Part shown: piece after piece, positions 1-5,439 of the stretch | Layout: each line of letters opens with the position of its first letter | How positions within the stretch are numbered: the stretch's first letter is position 1 | NCBI GenBank assembly: GCA_031266495.1 | Contig: JAISAX010000194.1 | Span: 1 to 5,439, forward strand | Length of the DNA stretch: 5,439 nt | DNA from: Opitutaceae bacterium | Lineage (GTDB): Bacteria; Verrucomicrobiota; Verrucomicrobiae; Opitutales; Opitutaceae | Reading direction: 5' to 3' | Program-made: the position numbers and the translations under genes | Notes under the pieces: generated by a model | What the model was told of the DNA's origin: nothing | Seen by the model: only the letters and a program-made list of their open reading frames with translations | Database searches by the model: none

Positions 1-92
1 ATTATTTTAGCGTTCTTTAGCGGTCCCCCCCTTCTGTCTGGTCACTTTGTCCAGATTGAACAGATTATTTCCTTACAGTTCCTTACGCGAAG
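1..92. other. Non-coding left flank with short direct repeats
   Basis: No convincing gene lies here. The stretch is more AT-rich than the rest of the window. TTTAGCG occurs at 6-12 and again at 16-22, a 10-base period. TTCCTTAC occurs at 69-76 and 79-86, also a 10-base period. A run of seven C lies at 25-31, and a weak 5-bp dyad (TCTGG/CCAGA) lies near 37-55. A short reading frame from 47 to 262 runs through the palindrome and into the end of purB, so it is not credible as a gene. Confidence 0.5.
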
Positions 93-233
93 CCGGAGCG
101 GTGGGAGTGGCGGCATTCCTGCCGCTGCGACTAGGCGCGAAGCGCCTCGCCCCTTGCCTCTGCGCCGATCAGCCCGGCAAAGCTTTATTGTCGATCCGAT
201 CCGTCGCAGCGGCAGGAATGCCGCCGCTCCGGG
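93..233. repeat. REPIN/BIME-like nested palindromic element
   Basis: Positions 109-131 and 203-225 are perfect 23-bp reverse complements. The match continues outwards to about 93 and 233 if a 9-base insertion (TGGGAGTGG, 102-110) in the left arm is allowed. Each arm is itself a small hairpin: GCGGC/GCCGC around ATTCCT at 110-125, and the same in reverse at 209-224. The spacer holds a third hairpin, AGGCGC-GAA-GCGCCT, at 133-147. Two inverted REP-type hairpins around a spacer is the layout known for REPINs and BIMEs, which are mobilised by RAYT transposases encoded elsewhere. The element ends a few bases beyond the purB stop, so its transcript could act as a 3' stem-loop that protects or terminates the message, although no U-run follows. 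That it is a dispersed family is inference, since only one copy is visible here. Confidence 0.7.
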
Positions 234-237
234 GTCT

Positions 238-1686
238 CTATAACAACTTGCCGGGTTCGTAGCTCGTCGCGCCTTTCACCTTTTTCGCCACGGCGGCGAC
301 CGTGCGCACAAACGTGTCCACTTGCTGCGGGGCCGCGCCAACAAAACGCTTCGCATCGGCGAGGATCGCCACGAGCTTCGTCCGCGACAGGCCGAGGCGG
401 GGGTCGTCGGCAAGCAGGCCGGTCAGGTCCGCGCTGCCCCGCCCGGTGCGGATCGCCTTCGCGGCGGCGAGGGCGTGTTCCTTGATCGCGGCGTGCGCCG
501 TCTCGCGTCCGGCACCGGCCTTGACGGCCTCCATCAGGATCGTGGTCGTGGCGAGGAAGGGCAGGTGGCGTTCGTTCTCGGCGGCGATGGCGGCCTCGAA
601 CACGTCCATCCGGTCGAGCACGGTGAGGAGGGTTTCGAGCAGGCCGTCGATCGCATAAAACGCATCGGGCAGGGCCACGCGGCGCACCACCGAGCACGAT
701 ACGTCGCCTTCGTTCCACTGGTGGCCGGCGAGGGCGCCGGTCATCGTCACGTGGCCGGAGAGGATCGTCGAAAAGCCACAGATGCGTTCGCAGTTGCGCG
801 CGTTGACCTTGTGCGGCATGGCCGAGGAGCCGACCTGGCCTTTTTGAAAACCTTCCGTCAACAGCCCCTGCCCTGCCATCAGGCGCAGCGTGGTGGCGAA
901 GCTCGCCGCCGCCGCGCCCGCCTGGTGCAGCGCCGAGACGACCTCGAAATCCAGCGAGCGCGGATACACTTGCCCGACCGCATTGAGTGTTGCGCGGAAT
1001 CCGAGGTGTTTGAGGAGGCGCGCTTCGAGGCGGGCAACCTTGGCGGCGTCGCCGCCGAAAAGCGTGAGCTGGTCGAGCTGCGTGCCGACCGCGCCCTTGA
1101 GCCCGCGCACCGGGTAGCGGGCGGCGAGTTCGTCGATGCGCGTGAAGGCGGCGAGCAGTTCCTGGCCGGCCATGGCGAGGCGCTTGCCGAGCGTGGTGGG
1201 CTGGGCCGGCACGTTGTGCGTGCGGCCGGTGAGCATGAGGCCGCGGTACTGCTTCGCGCGGCGGGAGAGTTTCACGAGCGCGGCGGCCACTTTCATGCGG
1301 ACGACGCCGAGCGAGCGGGCGATTTGCAGTTGTTCGACGTTTTCCGTGAGGTCGCGCGAGGTGAGGCCGAGGTGGATTTGTTCGCGTCCGGCGAGGCCGT
1401 TGAACTCCTCGATGCGGGCCTTCACGTCGTGGAGCGTGATGCGTTCGCGGGCGTCGATGCTGGCGAGGTCGATCCGGGCCTTGACGCGTTCGTAGTCGGC
1501 GATGGCGGCGGCCGGGATGGCCAGCCCGAGGTCGCGCTGGGCCTTCATCACGGCGATCCAGTAATCGCGCTCCAGCGCGATGCGACCGGCCGGCGACCAG
1601 AGGGTCTTGACGAGCGGCGAGGCGTAGCGTTCGGCAAGGACGTTCGGAATGGTGGGGATGGTGCTGCTGCTGGTGCTGGTGGACAT
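238..1686 (-). CDS. purB: Adenylosuccinate lyase (PurB), fumarase/aspartase superfamily
   Basis: A 482-residue cytoplasmic enzyme. The family acts twice in purine synthesis: it splits SAICAR to AICAR plus fumarate, and adenylosuccinate to AMP plus fumarate; it is normally a homotetramer. Visible motifs are HDVKA (86-90), TSRDLTEN (109-116), GRTHNVPAQPTTLGKR (154-169) with the conserved THxxxAQ histidine H157, and the superfamily signature GSSAMPHKVN (286-295) on the flexible catalytic loop. The C-terminal helical region follows (about 370-470). Length fits the longer, roughly 480-residue ADSL type. The frame is open to 1758, but the extra 24 residues are only translated 7-bp repeats (ILHS-type peptide), so the ATG at 1684-1686 is chosen; the protein then begins MSTSTSSS, followed by a family-like IPNVLAERYAS. 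No Shine-Dalgarno is visible; the start follows a heptamer array by four bases. It is divergent from the DUF47 gene and appears monocistronic. Confidence 0.96.
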   Translation of the reverse strand: MSTSTSSSTIPTIPNVLAERYASPLVKTLWSPAGRIALERDYWIAVMKAQRDLGLAIPAAAIADYERVKARIDLASIDARERITLHDVKARIEEFNGLAGREQIHLGLTSRDLTENVEQLQIARSLGVVRMKVAAALVKLSRRAKQYRGLMLTGRTHNVPAQPTTLGKRLAMAGQELLAAFTRIDELAARYPVRGLKGAVGTQLDQLTLFGGDAAKVARLEARLLKHLGFRATLNAVGQVYPRSLDFEVVSALHQAGAAAASFATTLRLMAGQGLLTEGFQKGQVGSSAMPHKVNARNCERICGFSTILSGHVTMTGALAGHQWNEGDVSCSVVRRVALPDAFYAIDGLLETLLTVLDRMDVFEAAIAAENERHLPFLATTTILMEAVKAGAGRETAHAAIKEHALAAAKAIRTGRGSADLTGLLADDPRLGLSRTKLVAILADAKRFVGAAPQQVDTFVRTVAAVAKKVKGATSYEPGKLL

Positions 1687-1690
1687 GGCG

Positions 1691-1732
1691 GAAAATGAAG
1701 AATGGAGAATGCAGAATGGAGAATGCAGAATG
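1691..1732 (-). repeat. Six-unit heptamer array in the purB leader
   Basis: In the purB sense there are six consecutive 7-bp units: CATTCTG, CATTCTC, CATTCTG, CATTCTC, CATTCTT and CATTTTC. Four bases (CGCC) then precede the ATG. The third and fourth units repeat the first two exactly, so the array also reads as a 14-bp repeat. The final unit departs from the rest by ending in TTTTC, as also seen before pit and rtcB. Its position, immediately 5' of the start with no Shine-Dalgarno, suggests a role in transcription or translation initiation, which is inference. Confidence 0.85.
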
Positions 1733-1777
1733 AAAGGCGAAACCGGGCCTCCCGGCATGTTTCCTCATTCTGCATTC
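1721..1777. repeat. 13-bp inverted repeat formed by opposed heptamer arrays
   Basis: GAATGCAGAATGA at 1721-1733 is the exact reverse complement of 1765-1777. The right arm belongs to a short plus-sense heptamer array (CATTCTG, CATTCCT, CATTAGC at 1766-1786) that points towards the DUF47 gene. The left arm belongs to the purB array. Inside the loop lies a smaller hairpin, CCGGG-CCT-CCCGG (1743-1755). A further hairpin, CGGGCG-CCG-CGCCCG, lies just outside at 1786-1800. The structure sits centrally between two divergent starts and could form a cruciform or an RNA hairpin in either leader. No clear -35/-10 promoter pair was found. Confidence 0.7.
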
Positions 1778-1848
1778 CTCATTAGCGGGCGCCGCGCCCG
1801 GGATTTCGGCTTTTACAACGGCAGACCATTTGCTACCCAGCACCCCTG

Positions 1849-2487
1849 ATGTTTTCGCTCAAATCATTGTTCGGAAAAGACGAGAAGTTCTACGACCTTC
1901 TCGAAGCCAGCGCCGAGGAAGCGCTTGTCAGCACCCGACTCCTCGCCACCTACCTCAAACGCAGCGAATCGTTCACCTCGGCGGGCGACCTTGACGATTT
2001 TATCCAGAGCCGCCGCAAGGACAAACGCATCACCCAGCAGATCACCGAAGAACTCTGCAAGACGTTCGTCACCCCGATCGAACGCGAAGACATCGAGGAG
2101 CTTTCCCGCGCCCTCTACCGCATCCCCAAGATCGCCGAAAAACTCGTCGAGCGCCTCTCCATCTACCCGGGCCGTTTCCCGCGCGAGGGCTTCCAGCGCC
2201 AGACCGAGCTGCTCGGCCAGGCCGCCGAAGCCGTCGTCTTCATGGTCAAACAACTCCGCAAGGGCGCGAAGCTCGAAGGCGTGCAGGAAGCCAACGAACG
2301 CCTCCAGTACGCCGAAGGCCAGGCCGACAAGGTCATGCTCGGCCAGCTCAAGGAGCTCTACCACGGGCCCTGGGATGCGAAAGAAACCGTCATCCTCCAG
2401 GAACTCTTCGAAATGGCCGAAAAGGCCATCGACCGCTGCCGCGACGCCGGCAACGTCGTCTTCCAGATCGTCCTGAAATACTCCTGA
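1849..2487 (+). CDS. DUF47 / PhoU-like protein paired with PiT transporter
   Basis: A 212-residue, largely helical cytoplasmic protein of the DUF47 (PhoU-divergent, Pfam PhoU_div) family, normally 205-215 residues. It is usually encoded next to a PiT phosphate transporter and thought to modulate it. The N-terminus MFSLKSLFGKDEKFYDLLEASAEEA (1-25) is typical of the family and fixes the ATG at 1849. TPIEREDIEELSRAL (75-89) is the family core motif. An ExxxD motif (E156-D160, AEGQAD) resembles the metal-binding motif of PhoU proteins, and the C-terminal helix DRCRDAGNVVFQIVLK (195-210) is also typical. The stretch after residue 89 reads YRIPKI, where relatives usually have a DDI..D-type acidic motif, so one metal site may be altered. 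It lies 59 bases upstream of pit on the same strand and is probably co-transcribed. No Shine-Dalgarno precedes the start; the sense heptamers end about 60 bases upstream. Confidence 0.9.
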   Translation: MFSLKSLFGKDEKFYDLLEASAEEALVSTRLLATYLKRSESFTSAGDLDDFIQSRRKDKRITQQITEELCKTFVTPIEREDIEELSRALYRIPKIAEKLVERLSIYPGRFPREGFQRQTELLGQAAEAVVFMVKQLRKGAKLEGVQEANERLQYAEGQADKVMLGQLKELYHGPWDAKETVILQELFEMAEKAIDRCRDAGNVVFQIVLKYS

Positions 2488-2491
2488 GTTG

Positions 2492-2512
2492 CCCCTCCCC
2501 TCCCTCCTCCCC
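2492..2512 (-). other. G-quadruplex-capable tract between DUF47 gene and pit
   Basis: The plus strand reads C4-T-C4-T-C3-T-C2-T-C4, starting four bases after the DUF47 stop codon. The minus (template) strand therefore has four G-runs of three or more with loops of 1, 1 and 4 bases, meeting the standard G-quadruplex pattern. It could slow RNA polymerase between the two genes and so set their ratio; that is inference. No classical hairpin-plus-U-run terminator is present, so readthrough into pit is expected. Confidence 0.55.
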
Positions 2513-2513
2513 G

Positions 2514-2541
2514 GATTCCAAATTCTTAATTCTTAATTTTC
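2514..2541 (+). repeat. Heptamer array in the pit leader
   Basis: In register these are GATTCCA (degenerate), AATTCTT, AATTCTT and AATTTTC, followed by five bases (GACCG) and the ATG of the PiT gene. Two units are identical, and the last changes to end in TTTTC exactly as the purB array does (C to T at base 5, T to C at base 7). The tract is a sharp AT-rich island in GC-rich DNA. It may be a promoter element or a pyrimidine-rich ribosome loading site, since no Shine-Dalgarno is visible. Confidence 0.8.
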
Positions 2542-2546
2542 GACCG

Positions 2547-3617
<1,071 letters not shown>

Positions 3618-3649
3618 AAACGCACTACGCGGCGCCCTGACCGGACAGT

Positions 3650-3682
3650 CCCCTCCCCCCCCCCCTCCCTCCTCGCCCGCCC
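3650..3682 (-). other. C-rich tract with C11 run, G-quadruplex-capable on minus strand
   Basis: Starting 32 bases after the pit stop, the plus strand reads C4-T-C11-T-C3-T-C2-T-C-G-C3-G-C3. The inner part, TC3TC2TC, repeats the tract at 2501-2509. The minus strand has at least four G-runs and meets the G-quadruplex pattern. The C11 homopolymer (3655-3665) is also a likely place for length error or slippage. It may help end pit transcription before the convergent rtcB gene, but this is inference. Confidence 0.5.
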
Positions 3683-3725
3683 GGCATCCATTCGGCATGT
3701 GGCAGTCCGAAGTATGGGATGTGGA

Positions 3726-3754
3726 CTAAATCACGATCCAGACACCTGATTTAG
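3726..3754. other. 8-bp palindrome in the pit/rtcB convergent region
   Basis: CTAAATCA (3726-3733) and TGATTTAG (3747-3754) are perfect inverted copies separated by 13 bases. The stem is AT-rich and no U-run follows on either strand, so it is a weak terminator candidate. It could equally be a protein binding site. An imperfect dyad, TTCGG/CCGAA (3691-3695/3707-3711), lies just upstream. Confidence 0.35.
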
Positions 3755-3759
3755 CCGCG

Positions 3760-3778
3760 CATGGCCTGCAATGCCATG
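3760..3778 (-). terminator. Possible stem-loop directly after the rtcB stop codon
   Basis: CATGGC (3760-3765) and GCCATG (3773-3778) can pair around a 7-base loop, directly next to the rtcB stop codon (3779-3781). In the rtcB direction the following bases are GCGGCTAAATCA, with no U-run, so it is not a standard intrinsic terminator. It may act as a 3' end barrier together with the palindrome at 3726-3754. Confidence 0.3.
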
Positions 3779-5311
3779 TTACAGCTCAATCTTGATAAGG
3801 CCTTCGCGGCGCTCGCTTTTGTGCGCGGCGCGTTTTTCGCGGCGGACGCGTTGCCAGTGCGGCTCGGGGGCCTCGCCGGCCATGATGCAGCCTTGCGGCT
3901 GGATTTCGCCGACTACGGTCGCGAGGCCGAAGCGGGCGATCTGGGCCTTCACCCTGGTCGCGTCCTTGTAGCCGAGCGGGGACTCGGAAAGGTCGGGCGT
4001 GCCGTTGAACCAGCGCACGTCGATGCCCTGTGTCGCTGCGGAGAGGACTTCCTTCACGCGGGCCGGATCGAGTTCGCCATCGGCGTCTTTGTAGGGACGC
4101 AGCATGGCGGTGCGCGAGAGGTTGCGTCCGGCGCCGTGCGGACAAAACGACAGGTAGTCGGTGTTGTCCGCGCCGAGCACGAGGAGGATTTCGCGGGCCA
4201 TGTTGAGCGGGATCAGGCCGGGCAGCGGACGGCCCTGGTCGTCGCGCCATGCCGGCGTGGCGCCCTTGCCGTGCAGGAACACGTCGCCGCGTTTCCACAC
4301 GAAGTTGTGCTCGTTGCCAATCTGCACGAGCGAGCGCTGACCGATACGACCAAGGAACGCGTCATGGATCATGGCGTGGTTGGCGCGGGTCCAGCGGGCG
4401 ATGTATTGCAACGCCTCCCAATAGGCCTCGCCTTCACGCGAATCGGCGGGCAGCCAGACGGCGGCGTCGGGGATGTCTTTGGCGTTCTGGTTGCACCAGG
4501 CGCGGGCGGCTTTCTGGCCGCGCTTGTAGAGGTCCGCGCCGATGCCGCGCGAACCGTGGTGGGTCACGAGGACGTTGAACTTGCCGTCGCGGCGCGTGAT
4601 CGCCTCGGCCAGCCCGGCGTGGCCGGCGGCTTCGAGGGCGGCGCGCTGCGTATCCGTGAACTGGATATGACCGACGTAGGCGAAGTGGTTGCCGTCGCCT
4701 TGCGTGCCGAGGAAATCCTGCGCGCGGCTGCGCAGTCCGGAGAGGAACGGGTTGTCCCACACCGGCTCGTCGAGCACGGCCGAGGTGAATTGCTGGCCAC
4801 GCGGACGTCCGCCGGCGCCGAAATGTGTCACCTTCTGCAGGTGGTTCATGAGTTCCTCGACCGGATGGTTGTCGGCGAAGAAGGTGGCGAACATCGAGCA
4901 GCAGATATCGGCCGAGTGAGCGCCCGGGATGATGGCGTTTTCCACGGCAATGGCGCCGCCGACCGGGATGGTCGCGGTGCCGCCGCCGGACGGACAGGTG
5001 TCGGGCATCAGCACACCGCGCTGAATCACGGGCGTATGCAGGAGTTCCTTCATGCGCTGGCGGGCGGAGGCGACGTTGGCGGTTTCCTCGTCGGTCTCCG
5101 CTTCGACGGCTTCGGCGAGCGGGGCGGCGGAGGTGCGCGGCAGGATCAGCGGAAGCTGTTTCGGAAACTCCTGTTCGAGTTGGGCGAAGATTAATGCGCG
5201 GTCGAGGCAGGTGGCGTCGAGTTCGCGGGCGCGGCGGAGGGCGGAGCCCAGGCGCGGGCCTTCGAGCCAGCCGAGGGCGAGCAGGTCGCGGGCTTTGATT
5301 TCCATGGTCAT
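3779..5311 (-). CDS. rtcB: RtcB-family RNA 3'-phosphate/5'-OH ligase, divergent and extended
   Basis: A 510-residue cytoplasmic protein. RtcB joins RNA 2',3'-cyclic phosphate or 3'-phosphate ends to 5'-OH ends, using GTP and Mn2+ through a histidine-GMP intermediate, in tRNA splicing or RNA repair. The catalytic parts are present: D135/C138 in SADICCSM, H209 in GDGNHF, H251 in THHGSRGIG, H335 in NEHNF, and the guanylated-histidine motif PHGAGRNLSR (391-400, H392). Two canonical features are altered. The PDxHxG motif reads PDTCPSGGG (103-111) without histidine. The C-terminal KG reads PQGCIMAGE (472-480) without lysine and is followed by a basic tail of about 30 residues. An extra N-terminal region (1-95) includes ARDLLALGWLEGPRLGSALRRA, which resembles a motif in the tail of CCA-adding enzymes. 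The ATG at 5309-5311 is chosen because a heptamer leader ends five bases upstream; the ATG at 5303-5305 and a longer frame to 5368 are possible. Convergent with pit; no rtcA or prfH is visible. Confidence 0.92.
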   Translation of the reverse strand: MTMEIKARDLLALGWLEGPRLGSALRRARELDATCLDRALIFAQLEQEFPKQLPLILPRTSAAPLAEAVEAETDEETANVASARQRMKELLHTPVIQRGVLMPDTCPSGGGTATIPVGGAIAVENAIIPGAHSADICCSMFATFFADNHPVEELMNHLQKVTHFGAGGRPRGQQFTSAVLDEPVWDNPFLSGLRSRAQDFLGTQGDGNHFAYVGHIQFTDTQRAALEAAGHAGLAEAITRRDGKFNVLVTHHGSRGIGADLYKRGQKAARAWCNQNAKDIPDAAVWLPADSREGEAYWEALQYIARWTRANHAMIHDAFLGRIGQRSLVQIGNEHNFVWKRGDVFLHGKGATPAWRDDQGRPLPGLIPLNMAREILLVLGADNTDYLSFCPHGAGRNLSRTAMLRPYKDADGELDPARVKEVLSAATQGIDVRWFNGTPDLSESPLGYKDATRVKAQIARFGLATVVGEIQPQGCIMAGEAPEPHWQRVRREKRAAHKSERREGLIKIEL

Positions 5312-5316
5312 GTTGG

Positions 5317-5330
5317 GAAAAGTAAAAAGT
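5317..5330 (-). repeat. Two-unit heptamer leader before rtcB
   Basis: In the rtcB sense, ACTTTTT and ACTTTTC follow in tandem, then five bases (CCAAC) and the ATG. The unit sequence differs from those at purB and pit, but the architecture is the same: the last two units share their first bases, the final one ends in TTTTC, and the spacer is 4-5 bases. Two units alone would be weak evidence; the match to the other two leaders gives it weight. No Shine-Dalgarno is visible. Confidence 0.6.
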
Positions 5331-5376
5331 AGTGAGGTGCGATTAAAGGATCGGGAGAGATGCCGCAATATTTGTA

Positions 5377-5382
5377 GTTATA
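5377..5382 (-). promoter_or_regulatory. Weak -10-like hexamer upstream of rtcB
   Basis: TATAAC in the rtcB direction lies about 66 bases upstream of the start, inside an AT-rich patch (5366-5391). The -35 position would fall within the terminal G-run, so it cannot be judged. This is only a candidate. Confidence 0.2.
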
Positions 5383-5393
5383 CTAAATTACCT

Positions 5394-5439
<46 letters not shown>

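Noticed and set aside
322..1698. Long plus-strand open frame opposite purB
   Set aside because: It is the antisense shadow of purB in GC-rich DNA; composition is biased to Arg, Gly, Ala, Asp and Glu, with no recognisable motif, while the minus strand holds full PurB signatures.
1691..1786. CRISPR array
   Set aside because: The units are 7 bp with no spacers, far shorter than CRISPR repeats, and no cas gene is present.
185..1843. 552-codon minus-strand open frame covering purB in another frame
   Set aside because: Arg/Pro/His-rich shadow product; it also passes through the palindrome and the heptamer arrays, and has no family motif.
1801..1848. Pho box or sigma-70 promoter before the DUF47 gene
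   Set aside because: A TTTACA hexamer at 1812-1817 has no acceptable -10 partner at normal spacing, and no tandem CTGTCA-like half-sites are present.
1649..1849. Small plus-strand frame across the purB/DUF47 intergenic region
   Set aside because: Its sequence is mostly translated 7-bp repeats (EEWRMQN-type), starts inside purB antisense, and has no start signal or family similarity.
3618..3778. Small RNA or tRNA gene in the pit/rtcB gap
   Set aside because: Only short palindromes are seen; no cloverleaf, T-loop motif or intrinsic terminator supports an RNA gene.
3761..5194. 477-codon plus-strand open frame opposite rtcB
   Set aside because: Antisense shadow; the minus strand shows conserved RtcB catalytic motifs throughout and this product has no recognisable domain.

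Overview
The window reads as GC-rich bacterial chromosome, most likely Verrucomicrobiota and plausibly Opitutaceae. This placement is inference from strong GC bias at third codon positions, the long purB/PiT/RtcB-type proteins, the absence of Shine-Dalgarno sequences, and AT-rich 7-bp tandem repeats before start codons, a feature I associate from memory with this group. No database was searched. The right edge is a run of 46 G, which looks like a sequencing or assembly artefact at a contig end.

Layout, left to right. Positions 1-92 are non-coding with two short direct repeats. Positions 93-233 hold a nested palindromic element that looks like a REP doublet (REPIN/BIME-like), just beyond the 3' end of purB. 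Positions 238-1686 (minus) encode adenylosuccinate lyase, PurB. The divergent region 1687-1848 carries two opposed arrays of the heptamer CATTCTN and several hairpins. Positions 1849-2487 (plus) encode a DUF47/PhoU-like protein. A 59-base gap with a C-rich tract and a second heptamer array leads to a PiT-family inorganic phosphate transporter at 2547-3617 (plus). The convergent region 3618-3778 has another C-rich, G-quadruplex-capable tract and several small palindromes. Positions 3779-5311 (minus) encode a divergent, extended RtcB-type RNA ligase with a third heptamer leader.

The DUF47 and PiT genes form the usual low-affinity phosphate uptake pair: the transporter sits in the inner membrane and the small helical cytoplasmic protein is thought to modulate it. 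purB (purine and AMP synthesis) and rtcB (RNA repair or tRNA splicing-type ligation) are single genes on the opposite strand with no obvious functional link to the pair.

The most interesting signal lies between the genes. purB, pit and rtcB are unrelated, yet each starts 4-5 bases after a tandem 7-bp array whose final unit ends in TTTTC (CATTTTC, AATTTTC, ACTTTTC). No gene in the window has a visible Shine-Dalgarno sequence. This suggests a shared leader device for transcription or translation initiation. The RtcB protein is a second point of interest: the metal ligands and catalytic histidine are present, but the usual PDxHxG motif and the near-C-terminal lysine are altered, and extra segments lie at both ends.
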